The notes below the pieces were generated by a model that was given only the letters and a program-made list of their open reading frames with translations, ran no database searches and was not told the DNA's origin. Both the position numbers and the translations under genes were made by a program. Below are positions 1 through 6,981 of a stretch of 64,000 nucleotides of DNA, one piece after another. Source of the DNA: Oscillospiraceae bacterium (GTDB lineage Bacteria > Bacillota > Clostridia > Oscillospirales > Ruminococcaceae); the NCBI GenBank assembly GCA_902362965.1, contig CABIYQ010000006.1, forward strand, positions 1 to 64,000, written 5' to 3'. Every line of letters begins with the position of its first letter. The first letter of the stretch is position 1.

Positions 1-54
1 AGTAAAAAAATCCGGACAAATACTGATTATGAAATTAAAATTCCGTGTATATGA
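1..54 (+). CDS. C-terminal end of an upstream phage protein (partial)
   Basis: Frame 1 is open from the first base and stops at TGA 52-54, leaving 17 residues ending DYEIKIPCI. It lies 15 bases before the tail-protein gene, whose Shine-Dalgarno sequence GAGGAGGG starts in its stop codon. By position it is the end of another phage structural or tail gene. The fragment is too short to identify. Confidence 0.4.
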   Translation, partial: SKKIRTNTDYEIKIPCI

Positions 55-69
55 GGAGGGCGAATCATA

Positions 70-1146
70 ATGGGATATATTCCGACAAATTGGAAAGATC
101 ATATTCTTTCCGATAATCGTTACCGTATCAATCAAAACAGCGACGGAACGGTTTCAATCACTCCTGCGGGAAAGGTCGTACAGCAGGGAACTCCTATGTC
201 AGCTGAAAATTTTAATCATATGGAAGAGGGCATAAAAAGTGTGTCAGAGTTATCTGACAGCGCCAAAAAACTTGAAACAGCCCGTAAGATCAACGGAGTA
301 TCATTTGACGGAACACAGGATATAACGATAGATGTGACCGGCAAGACCCGCCGCTATGAATTGGGACCGTATGACAGCATTTCCAGATATTCTATGTTTG
401 CCAGAACAAGCAATATTAATACGCTTGAAAACTGCGGAGCAACCTTGCTTGTGACAGACGCAGGCAATTTTGGTTCTCCCCAGACAGGCGCATGGCTGAT
501 ACAATTAAGCAACCGTGAAAGCAAGCCGACTATGTCGGTTACAACGCTGCTGCCGCATAAAAGGGGTACAGTAAATTTTGGATATTATGAGGACAGTGAA
601 AACGGTTATTTTTATTTTGGCGCATATACCGGAACATACCGTTCTGTTTTTGCAGTAACGGTTTTGAGGGGTACAAATGTAACGCTGTCTGATTTCGGCG
701 ATACTGCGGACGCTCCGGGCGGCTGGACAACGGTAACTCCGAGAATCTTACAGGACAATACCAATTTGCAAAGCTATCTTCCATTGACCGGAGGAACGCT
801 GACCGGTGATTTAATTGCGCCGCACATAAAGCAGTCCCAATCGGGAACACTTCTTGCTGAAAACTCAACAAATGAAAACAGTCTGACGGTAACCAATGCT
901 GAGATAGCAAAATATTCACTGCTGTATATGGCTGCAAGCTTGACGGAAAGAGAGACGGTAAACTTTTGTGATGTGATTCCGATTTCCGCTATTGTGGCAG
1001 GAGCGGTATTTACAAAGCAGATTTATACGGGTACAAGGATTTATACTTATACAGTCACCTGTACAAGCGCAGGAGTATTCACATTAACGCAAACTAACTC
1101 CACAGGTACAGCAGGAACGTTGAGATTAAAATTGTATGTTATTTAG
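70..1146 (+). CDS. Phage tail fibre / baseplate-associated protein
   Basis: A 358-residue phage structural protein. The stretch ETARKINGVSFDGTQDITID near residues 69-88 is the repeat motif typical of tail fibres and collar proteins. A second fibre-like motif, LPLTGGTLTGDL, occurs near residue 237. The rest is rich in Thr, Ser and Gly with beta-strand patterns, as expected of a receptor-binding fibre. No transmembrane segment or signal peptide is visible. The gene follows a GAGGAGGG Shine-Dalgarno and sits directly before the holin gene, the usual order at the end of a tail module. The receptor and the exact tail position cannot be read from sequence. Confidence 0.75.
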   Translation: MGYIPTNWKDHILSDNRYRINQNSDGTVSITPAGKVVQQGTPMSAENFNHMEEGIKSVSELSDSAKKLETARKINGVSFDGTQDITIDVTGKTRRYELGPYDSISRYSMFARTSNINTLENCGATLLVTDAGNFGSPQTGAWLIQLSNRESKPTMSVTTLLPHKRGTVNFGYYEDSENGYFYFGAYTGTYRSVFAVTVLRGTNVTLSDFGDTADAPGGWTTVTPRILQDNTNLQSYLPLTGGTLTGDLIAPHIKQSQSGTLLAENSTNENSLTVTNAEIAKYSLLYMAASLTERETVNFCDVIPISAIVAGAVFTKQIYTGTRIYTYTVTCTSAGVFTLTQTNSTGTAGTLRLKLYVI

Positions 1147-1156
1147 GAGGTTAATT

Positions 1157-1327
1157 ATGAAAACATGGGCAAAGCGTTCACTTAGAACATTTTTACAAAC
1201 GGCTGTAGGTTACATAGCGGTAAATATCGCTGCAACGGATTTAACTGTAAAATCCGCTGTTTTGGGATTAGCTGTATCAGCTGTCTCGGCAGGTCTTGCG
1301 GCGGTTATGAACTTGAAGGAGAACTAA
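1157..1327 (+). CDS. Small phage holin (r1t-like)
   Basis: The 56-residue product starts MKTWAKRSLRTFLQTAVGYI and has two hydrophobic stretches (about residues 12-27 and 33-50) joined by a short polar turn, ending in a charged NLKEN tail. This size and layout match small r1t-type holins, which form pores that let endolysin reach the wall. An upstream in-frame start at 1136 exists, but AGGAGG followed by TTAATT puts the start at 1157. The gene begins 10 bases after the tail gene and ends directly against the next start, in a lysis module. The holin family is inferred from topology and position. Confidence 0.65.
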   Translation: MKTWAKRSLRTFLQTAVGYIAVNIAATDLTVKSAVLGLAVSAVSAGLAAVMNLKEN

Positions 1328-1609
1328 ATGAATAAATACAGAAAAAAGCCTGTAATTATAAAGGCTATACGATGGACTGGAATTAATTTGGAAGAAGTCA
1401 AAGAATTTGTAGGCGAAAGTTTAATTTATGATATTCAAGATGCAGCTTGGCAGTGTGGAAAGGGTATTCCGAGTGTTGATATGAAAATAAAAACATTAGA
1501 GGGAGATATGGTCATAACTAAGGGTGATTATATTATTAAGGGTGTTAACGGTGAGTTTTATCCATGTAAACCAGATATTTTTGAAAAGACGTATGAAATT
1601 ATAAAATAA
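1328..1609 (+). CDS. Small conserved phage protein, PGDYG-like
   Basis: A 93-residue soluble protein without a signal or membrane segment. It begins [16 protein letters not shown] and contains the block [20 protein letters not shown] followed by EKTYE near its end. This N-terminal KKPV..EA..W and C-terminal GD.I..GV.GE.Y.C.P..F pattern is widespread in phages of Bacillota and resembles the PGDYG family. Its biochemical role is not established. The start codon follows the holin stop directly, so the two genes are probably translationally coupled. It is the last gene before the toxin/antisense region. Confidence 0.6.
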   Translation: MNKYRKKPVIIKAIRWTGINLEEVKEFVGESLIYDIQDAAWQCGKGIPSVDMKIKTLEGDMVITKGDYIIKGVNGEFYPCKPDIFEKTYEIIK

Positions 1610-1611
1610 AG

Positions 1612-1640
1612 TTGACATATTTCCATAATTGATGTATAAT
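1612..1640 (+). promoter_or_regulatory. Consensus promoter for the antisense RNA
   Basis: TTGACA at 1612-1617 and TATAAT at 1635-1640 are separated by exactly 17 bases, a perfect sigma-A type promoter. It points toward the 3' end of the oppositely oriented toxin gene. The expected start point is near 1647. Confidence 0.85.
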
Positions 1641-1676
1641 AATAAAAAAGGGGCATACCGATAGACGGTCGCTCCC
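1640..1676 (-). terminator. Possible 3' end of the toxin mRNA
   Basis: On the minus strand an imperfect hairpin (GGG..ACCG/CGGT..CCC) is followed directly by TTTTTT at 1649-1644. It would end the toxin mRNA at about 1643. Part of this hairpin is also the 3' arm of the long-range pairing with the mRNA 5' end. Confidence 0.45.
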
Positions 1677-1729
1677 TCATATTGGTTATTAATAAACCGC
1701 AAAGTTGGGAGCTTGGGCGGTTTATTTCT
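1647..1729 (+). ncRNA. Antisense antitoxin RNA (RatA-like)
   Basis: A short RNA of about 80 bases is predicted from the consensus promoter to a hairpin with a 10-bp perfect stem (1691-1700 paired with 1717-1726) followed by T-rich sequence. It overlaps the last codons and the 3' untranslated part of the 22-residue peptide gene on the other strand. This tail-to-tail overlap is the arrangement of txpA/ratA in Bacillus subtilis. Its role as an antitoxin is inferred from this layout. Confidence 0.65.
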
Positions 1730-1790
1730 TTATATTCTTGATAACTTCATTAAGAGTCACAAGGATTAAGAAGACAATGATTGATTCCAT
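1722..1790 (-). CDS. 22-residue hydrophobic toxin peptide, type I toxin
   Basis: The peptide reads MESIIVFLILVTLNEVIKNI plus KK. It has one membrane-spanning stretch (residues 3-13) followed by a positively charged tail, the usual form of small type I toxins that act on the membrane. A near-perfect Shine-Dalgarno, AAGGAGGTGAT, lies 5 bases before the ATG. It has its own perfect promoter about 190 bases upstream, so the mRNA has a long leader. It lies between phage lysis genes, as txpA, bsrG and holin-like toxin genes often do. It is shorter than most TxpA-family peptides and I cannot assign it to a named family. The coding call rests on the Shine-Dalgarno, the composition and the antisense partner. 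Confidence 0.7.
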   Translation of the reverse strand: MESIIVFLILVTLNEVIKNIKK

Positions 1791-1951
1791 TATCTATCAC
1801 CTCCTTGCCTGCTTATTTCGCCTGCCCTAGTGGGGACGATAAGTAAGTTTATGGCGTAAGGAGGGAACAACCGCCTACCGAACGCAATAGGAAAAGCGTT
1901 CGGCAGACTTGCCCTAAAGATGGCAAGCCTACCGTTTCAGGTATGCCCATA
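1791..1951 (-). promoter_or_regulatory. Structured leader of the toxin mRNA
   Basis: In the mRNA, GGGCATACC at its 5' end (1948-1940) pairs with GGTATGCCC at its 3' end (1659-1651), and ACGGT (1935-1931) with ACCGT (1669-1665). An internal CCTCCTT (1864-1858) is complementary to the Shine-Dalgarno AAGGAGG (1806-1800). Two perfect hairpins lie between: an 8-bp stem at 1878-1885/1896-1903 and a 6-bp stem at 1908-1913/1922-1927. Blocked translation and 5'-3' pairing are known in hok, AapA and BsrG type I toxin mRNAs. That they act this way here is inference. Confidence 0.6.
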
Positions 1952-1957
1952 AACATT

Positions 1958-1986
1958 ATTATACTATAATCGGCATAATATGTCAA
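1958..1986 (-). promoter_or_regulatory. Consensus promoter of the toxin mRNA
   Basis: Read on the minus strand, TTGACA (1986-1981) and TATAAT (1963-1958) are 17 bases apart. The antisense promoter has the same boxes and spacing and is likewise followed by GGGCATACC, so the module is bounded by mirror-image promoters. Confidence 0.85.
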
Positions 1987-2050
1987 TATGCACTCTGTTT
2001 TTACAGGGTGTATTTTTTATATCTAAATTTAAGAAATGAGGTAAATAATA

Positions 2051-2589
2051 ATGAGTAAAAAAGTATTTATAGGAGTAGGGCACGGTGGAACAGACAGCGG
2101 AGCGGTTAAGTACATAGTCGAAAAAGAGTATACACTGAAAACAGCCTTTGCACTGTCTGAAATTTTAAGTAAATACGGAGTTGATTTTAAGCTGTCACGT
2201 ACTCAGGATATTGATACCGATATGGACAGTAAAGTCGCAATGTGTAATAAATATGCTCCTGATCTGGTTGTGGATATTCATTTCAATGCAGGCGGCGGAC
2301 AGGGCTTTGAGGTATATTACAGCCGCGTGGGAGGTACGTCAAAGACGTTGGCAAACAATATTAATACAGAAGTACAGAAAATCATGTCGAACCGAGGTGT
2401 TAAGACTAAGCTTGGCAATGGCGGTTAGGTATTAACAAATACGGCATGGATAAAAATAAGTCTTTCGGTGACGGTACGCTGAAAGCAGTAAATTATCTTC
2501 TTGATAAGTGGGGATATCAGCAGAATGGTATTGCAGGGGAAAATTTTATTAAACGTCTGCATACTGAAATTGAGAATAAAGTGAAATAA
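2051..2589 (+). pseudogene. Broken phage endolysin, N-acetylmuramoyl-L-alanine amidase
   Basis: The first 125 codons encode an Amidase_3 zinc amidase. They start MSKKVFIGVGHGGTDSGAVK with the first zinc histidine in GHGG, and have a second histidine in VVDIHFNA. The frame stops at TAG 2426-2428. From 2428 another frame runs GINKYGMDKNKSFGDG onward to TAA 2587-2589 and reads like an endolysin C-terminal domain. The end of the amidase fold, which holds the catalytic glutamate, is missing. A frameshift plus an internal deletion is the simplest explanation, so an active enzyme is unlikely. Start and context (downstream of holin and toxin) fit the lysis module. Confidence 0.75.
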
Positions 2590-2663
2590 TTTGCAAAATT
2601 TATAAAAGTGTGGTATAATTAATTTGTTGAAAAAATATACCGCAGAAACAATACAAAGCTAAA

Positions 2664-2693
2664 CCCGTCGGGAATTTCCTGACGGGCTTTTTT
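2664..2693 (+). terminator. Terminator of the phage lysis module
   Basis: CCCGTC at 2664-2669 pairs with GACGGG at 2681-2686 across a short loop and is followed by CTTTTTTT. It lies 75 bases after the endolysin remnant. Confidence 0.85.
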
Positions 2694-2699
2694 ATACTT

Positions 2700-2728
2700 T
2701 TGACAATTTCTTTAAAATATGATATACT
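2700..2728 (+). promoter_or_regulatory. Promoter of a putative small RNA
   Basis: TTGACA (2700-2705) and TATACT (2723-2728) have a 17-base spacer. No gene with a ribosome binding site follows on this strand before a terminator-like hairpin about 70 bases later. Confidence 0.65.
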
Positions 2729-2734
2729 ATTATG

Positions 2735-2800
2735 CACAGGGAAAAAATGTTATACATTTTTGCGGAGCGGGGTAGAAATATTTCGCTCTATTTTTTATAT
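2735..2800 (+). ncRNA. Putative small RNA of about 65 bases
   Basis: The predicted transcript has a first hairpin with AAAAATGT paired to ACATTTTT around a TAT loop (about 2743-2761). A second hairpin (GAGCG/CGCTC, about 2765-2788) is followed by ATTTTTT. A strong promoter and two hairpins ending in a T-run with no convincing reading frame suggest a non-coding RNA. I do not recognise a family. It could be a second regulator of the prophage cargo or a short aborted leader. Confidence 0.45.
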
Positions 2801-2806
2801 AAATTT

Positions 2807-2833
2807 AAGCGGCAGGATCTCTCCTTGCCGCTT
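2807..2833. terminator. Hairpin after the LRR protease gene
   Basis: AAGCGGCA (2807-2814) pairs with TGCCGCTT (2826-2833), with an inner GGA/TCC. It lies 38 bases beyond the stop of the leftward gene at 2871. The tail on that strand is AT-rich rather than a clean T-run, so termination is likely but imperfect. Confidence 0.5.
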
Positions 2834-2870
2834 GTTAGTTTTATGAAAATTTGGTTTAGTATTATCTGAT

Positions 2871-4397
2871 TTAAGAATACAGCATATCATATTCAGTTTT
2901 TAAAATACAATCTACCCAGCCTATAGCGTATGCTGTAACAGGACCGATCATGCATGGATGAGCGCCTTTCACCATAATATCTTCATTGTAATGTTGAGAC
3001 ATGTATGTATTAGTATATAAATCAGGTGCACCGAATAAATGTAACATTTCATGCATTACAACTGCTGACCCTCTGCTATCATTATAAATTAGTGATTTTT
3101 CGTTAAATTCTTCCCAGTTTCCAATAACAGAATATGATCTTCCGTTACGATTAACAAAAATGACGTAAGATATTCCGTCAGCTCCATAATGACTTAAAAG
3201 AGTACGTCTGCCATCGTATGTTAATTCAGGAACATCGTCAAGTAATGAAAATATATATGTACTTGATGTTCCGTTTAAAATATTTGTTAATTCGGAATTC
3301 TGGACTGTTTTAGTAACTTCAAGCAAAGAATTTGAATTACTTGTAACAAAATTAACACTTTTACCATATTTACCGGCTTCTATTGAAATTTTATTTGTAG
3401 CGTCAGATACTAATTCTCTTTTGGCAGTTTTATCGGCGGAAGAAAATTTTGTTTGATTATCCTCTAAGAAAATTGTAAATACTAACTGTTTTCCTGTACA
3501 TAATTTTGCCGGACCTAAATTATAATTTGGATGTTTTGTTACAGTATAATTATTAGTATAATATGGAGTATATTTAAAAGAAGAACTTTGCATGTATCTG
3601 TTAGTAGGATTAATGTTAATATTACTTAAGGATGTACATTGAAAAAACACATCATTTCCCATATAATTTACAGAATCCGGAATAAAAATATTGTTTAATT
3701 TGCCACAATGTGCAAACGCTTCCCAGCCAATTGTAGTTAAACGTGAATTACTTGGAATATTAACGGTTTTTAAACTTGTACACCATGAAAAAGCTGTTGG
3801 TTCTATACTTTCAATTGTATACGGAATAGAAATTGAAGTTAACCCATAGCATGTCTGAAACATTGACCTTGGGATTGTTTTTAAATATGTAGAATTTATT
3901 TTTACAGAAGTTAATGACTCACAGCCGTAGAAAATAAGTTGTTCTAAGTTTTGTATTGTAGATGGAAGAGTAATGGATGTGATTTTTTTGCATCGTCTAA
4001 AAGCGCACTCCTTGATTTGTTGAACACCGGAATTAATATTAACATATTGTAAATTAGTACAATCTTCAAATGCAAATGCACCAATTACTTTTACTGAACC
4101 AGGTATTGTAACGTTAGAAATATTTGTATTATCTTCAAAAGCTCTTGATCCAATTGTTGTTACAGAATACCCATTTATTGTACTGGGTATTGAGATTTGT
4201 GAAGATGTTCCGTTGTAACCTGTAATTGTAATTTGATTATTGCTAATATTATAAACAAAACCATTAGATGTTGCTTCAGCACTAGCTGATATTGATAGAT
4301 TCTTAAATACAAGAATACTATCATTTGATGTAATTGAAAATGCAGCAATAAAAACAATGGAAAGTAAAGCAGAAATAATTTTATTTGTTTTTTTCAT
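2871..4397 (-). CDS. Secreted leucine-rich-repeat protein with a metallopeptidase motif
   Basis: A 508-residue exported protein. A signal peptide starts MKKTNKIISALLSIVFIAAF. Residues of about 45-265 form BspA/Treponema-type leucine-rich repeats (LRR_5), with repeating units such as AFEDCTNLQYVNI and AFRRCKKITSITL. The C-terminal part holds HEMLHLFGAPD at about residue 449, matching HExxHxxGxxD, the zinc site of some metzincins such as snapalysin. A methionine lies downstream in DIMVKGAHPCM. It may therefore be a surface-acting protease with an adhesive repeat domain. The start is set by AAGGAG 8 bases before the ATG; an earlier in-frame start is not needed. It is a cargo gene on the opposite strand to the phage genes. 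The substrate is unknown. Confidence 0.7.
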   Translation of the reverse strand: MKKTNKIISALLSIVFIAAFSITSNDSILVFKNLSISASAEATSNGFVYNISNNQITITGYNGTSSQISIPSTINGYSVTTIGSRAFEDNTNISNVTIPGSVKVIGAFAFEDCTNLQYVNINSGVQQIKECAFRRCKKITSITLPSTIQNLEQLIFYGCESLTSVKINSTYLKTIPRSMFQTCYGLTSISIPYTIESIEPTAFSWCTSLKTVNIPSNSRLTTIGWEAFAHCGKLNNIFIPDSVNYMGNDVFFQCTSLSNININPTNRYMQSSSFKYTPYYTNNYTVTKHPNYNLGPAKLCTGKQLVFTIFLEDNQTKFSSADKTAKRELVSDATNKISIEAGKYGKSVNFVTSNSNSLLEVTKTVQNSELTNILNGTSSTYIFSLLDDVPELTYDGRRTLLSHYGADGISYVIFVNRNGRSYSVIGNWEEFNEKSLIYNDSRGSAVVMHEMLHLFGAPDLYTNTYMSQHYNEDIMVKGAHPCMIGPVTAYAIGWVDCILKTEYDMLYS

Positions 4398-4741
4398 AAT
4401 GATTCTCCTTAAATTAATTTTTTTAAGCATGCTTATAAACACATTATATACCAAAAATTTACAGAAATCAACATATAAATATAAAATTAATCAAATATTT
4501 ACATTATGTCTATATTTTGTATAAATATAAAGTGTAGAATATAAATACAGTTTGTGACTGTTTACCATCTTTTCATTAAAAGTCCCCACTTGCTTTATTA
4601 AGTTCAAGTGGGGATTTTAATTTTTTACTTTTGGTTGCATATCCGATAGAAAGTAAAAAACATTTAAAGGTGACTTCTAAAAATTCTATTTTTGAGTTTT
4701 TCGGCTAGTAACCAAAGTGAATCCAACTGAGATGAAAGCAT
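4398..4741. other. Intergenic region with LRR promoter, palindrome and terminator
   Basis: For the leftward LRR gene the minus strand has TTGATT (4471-4466) and TATAAT (4448-4443), 17 bases apart. The perfect 10-bp palindrome AAGCATGCTT at 4425-4434 lies about where transcription would start and may bind a repressor. A strong hairpin occupies 4583-4614. The rest, to 4741, is AT-rich with nothing I can interpret. Confidence 0.5.
4583..4614. terminator. Bidirectional terminator
   Basis: TCCCCACTTG (4583-4592) pairs perfectly with CAAGTGGGGA (4605-4614). T-rich tails occur on both sides, longer on the plus strand. It would stop leftward transcription from the lectin gene at 4742. Confidence 0.8.
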
Positions 4742-6331
4742 TTAAAGAACATACCACTTAAACTGAGCAGCCGAAGTATTATGCGTCCATATCTGAATTG
4801 GTGCACCTGACCCAGTAGACGGTCCTTCAATATCCATTGTCATTGTTGAAGCAGCTTTCGGTCGAATATAATAAAGATTGCTGCCAGCGCTGCTTTTTTT
4901 CCATTTCTGTGTATCATCAGCGGCATTAAACGTTTTGAGAATCAGGTTCGAACCATCTCCTGTTCCGCTTATTGACACAGCTTTGGCATTATCCGGAGTC
5001 AGTATATAGAAATATTCGTCGCTGCACTGTACAAAATTCCATTCATATTGCGTATTGCTTTGAACAACATTTGCTTGTGAAGGTGAAACAAATAAATTAC
5101 TATAATTACTTTTAATAGAATGCTTTTCAACTGTACTCATAGTATTCCATTTAAACTGATCAGGATCTGTGCCAAATTCCCATATCTGAATTACTGCGTT
5201 TGAAGCTGTGGATGGACCTTCAATATCCATCGTTTTTGTCGGAGCTGATTTTGGTTTGAAATAATGAAGCAGACCAGTTCCGGCATTGAATTTATTCCAT
5301 TTCTGGTTGTCTGCACCGCCATTGAATGCAGTAAGTATCAAGTCAGAACCGTTGTCTGTACCACTTATTGTTATAGCCTTAGAATTATCTGATGTTAATA
5401 TATAAAAATATCCATCACCTGAATCTACAAAGTTCCAATAATATTTGTTATTACTCTGAATAACTTTTGATCCTGAAAAAGCAACATACAAATTGCTGAA
5501 TTTGCTGTTTATATACTTTGGCAGGATATCCGACCATTGAGGCCAGTTACTTGGAGCAGAAGGCTGATTTAAGCTATATATAGCCGGCGGAGCTGATTTA
5601 CCGTTATCAGGAGTATTCCCACCTGACTGAACCCACACATAGCTATTGCTGCTGTCCGTACCCCAATCGCAGTTTTGGGTTACATTCCATTCAACATCAG
5701 CCCATGTAGTTTCCTTATATGGGAAATATGAATTTGTAATTTTGTTATTTTTCCATGACTCCCAGTTTTTTGTACTGGAATTACGACCATAAGCACGTCT
5801 TAACCTGCATCTGCGTTTTAAATTGCCGTTAAATGTAAAGTCCTCCTGAAACATAGAGCTTTTGTTTAGTGTACGGTTAGCCTGAGGGAAACTGATAATT
5901 GCTGCAAGAAACCAGTCACTTGCTCCTTCTTCACGAACCCATTGCGCATAATAAGTTTTTCCATTTATAGTTTTGGTTCCTATGCACATTGTATACCATT
6001 TTCCTACTGTCCAGGTATAGTTGGTAAAAATGTGTTTTCCTTCTCCCTCGCCGCCGAAATCAAGATAATTCGGATCGCTGTCAGCGGATAAATATTCGAT
6101 TTCCGGAAGCATACTGCCATCATTCCATATAGACAGCAATATTTTATATTGACCTCCAGAATACTGAAAACCTGCATAGCCTCCGGACCAGTTATGAACA
6201 GCCCAGTAAGTATTGTTGGCTACTGTTTCACAGTACCAATCTACAATTACGAAATCATAACTTCCTCCGTCCGTCCAATCAACATACATATTCGGCGCTT
6301 GATTTTTTGGTGTTAAAGTAGTATCTGCCAT
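4742..6331 (-). CDS. DUF3472-like protein with two ricin-type lectin repeats
   Basis: A 529-residue protein. The first 200 residues or so (DGSYDFVIVDWYCE-like start, WTVGKWYTMCIGTK, GNLKRRCRLRRAYGRN) resemble the DUF3472 domain found with carbohydrate-active proteins. From about residue 275 there are two ricin B-like (RicinB_lectin_2) units, each with a Y.I....S......I.G...G..L....F...D.QKW pattern. The start MADTTLTPKNQAPN follows AGGAGG closely, and there is no signal peptide. A leaderless lectin in a prophage cargo position could be released by phage lysis, but this is inference. It could also be a virion-associated adhesin. Function is unproven. Confidence 0.65.
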   Translation of the reverse strand: MADTTLTPKNQAPNMYVDWTDGGSYDFVIVDWYCETVANNTYWAVHNWSGGYAGFQYSGGQYKILLSIWNDGSMLPEIEYLSADSDPNYLDFGGEGEGKHIFTNYTWTVGKWYTMCIGTKTINGKTYYAQWVREEGASDWFLAAIISFPQANRTLNKSSMFQEDFTFNGNLKRRCRLRRAYGRNSSTKNWESWKNNKITNSYFPYKETTWADVEWNVTQNCDWGTDSSNSYVWVQSGGNTPDNGKSAPPAIYSLNQPSAPSNWPQWSDILPKYINSKFSNLYVAFSGSKVIQSNNKYYWNFVDSGDGYFYILTSDNSKAITISGTDNGSDLILTAFNGGADNQKWNKFNAGTGLLHYFKPKSAPTKTMDIEGPSTASNAVIQIWEFGTDPDQFKWNTMSTVEKHSIKSNYSNLFVSPSQANVVQSNTQYEWNFVQCSDEYFYILTPDNAKAVSISGTGDGSNLILKTFNAADDTQKWKKSSAGSNLYYIRPKAASTMTMDIEGPSTGSGAPIQIWTHNTSAAQFKWYVL

Positions 6332-6596
6332 AACGATTCCTCCTAATTAAAAATATTAATTTCATATAACCACAACATTTTTGACTTCCGGTTAACTATT
6401 TACAATGTCTCTTATAAATATTCTTTTTTAATTATACAATATAACCAATAATTTTACAATATTTACCATATATATTATGCCTACTTTTTAAAATTTTCTA
6501 CATTTTGCCATAAAATAACAAAAATATTTTTGGAAAAATTGCTAAAAAATACTTTTAAAATAATATATTTAATATATCTATCTATAATGTTCATAT

Positions 6597-6811
6597 GAAT
6601 TAGCACATATGGAAATTGTTTCAGCAATATTATATCAATTAACAAGAAATCTAACACCTGAAGAAATTAAAGCAAGCGGCTTTGACACTTATTTTGTTGA
6701 TCATACCACAGGCATATATCCTGTTGCCGCTTCCGGAACACCGTTTACAGCAGCGTATTTTCAATCTAAAGGTGACCCTATAACTGATCTTGTGGAGGAT
6801 ATGGCGGCAGA
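6597..6811 (+). pseudogene. cotJC (spore coat manganese catalase), middle fragment
   Basis: This frame begins inside the gene: GAATTAGCACATATGGAA gives ELAHME, which in intact CotJC follows a conserved IGTE. An ATG at 6609 is therefore an internal methionine. The fragment continues IVSAILYQLTRNLTPEEIKA and ends GDPITDLVEDMAA at GCA 6807-6809. After that the encoded residues are foreign and soon stop. In manganese catalases the E and H of E-L-x-H are metal ligands, and they lie in this piece. The first third of the gene lies beyond the window behind the prophage. The last third is at 18149-18367. The upstream boundary at 6597 is the prophage junction. Confidence 0.88.
6807..6811 (+). other. 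Left edge (attL core) of the 11.3-kb element
   Basis: GCAGA here and at 18149-18153 is the only short repeat whose exchange rebuilds cotJC in frame (GCG GCA GAG CAA AAA). A core of a few bases fits a large serine recombinase, which exchanges strands at a 2-bp centre. The exact crossover within these five bases cannot be fixed. Confidence 0.75.
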
Positions 6812-6981
6812 TGGTACTATCATACAAAGGCTACAAGTCTCAAAAGTGCCTATTTTACGTGGTTTTAGAGTTTAAAAAGTAGGACATGCCTTACCATTGC
6901 TACAATCTCACATGGGTAACGTACGTAAAATATGATAAAAACAAACGGATTCGTATACTTATTTTTGTTGATTTTAAAGTA

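Larger units (their letters stand above)
1..6596. mobile_element. Right end of a prophage inserted in cotJC
   Basis: Phage tail, holin, small phage protein, toxin/antisense RNA and endolysin genes run rightward from the left edge and are followed by two leftward cargo genes. At 6597 the sequence switches abruptly from AT-rich non-coding DNA to in-frame cotJC coding sequence, which I take as the right attachment junction. The left end, the integrase and the first part of cotJC are outside the window. The order tail, lysis genes, cargo, attachment site is usual for prophages. The broken endolysin suggests decay. The exact right edge is uncertain by a few bases. Confidence 0.7.

Noticed and set aside
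2732-2869. A 45-codon open frame starting ATGCACAGG within the small-RNA region
   Set aside because: No ribosome binding site, it reads through the hairpin and terminator region, and its composition is not protein-like.
6609-6875. An 88-codon gene starting at ATG 6609
   Set aside because: The family continues in frame upstream of this ATG (ELAH), and the residues after 6811 are foreign. It is an internal fragment, not a gene with its own start.
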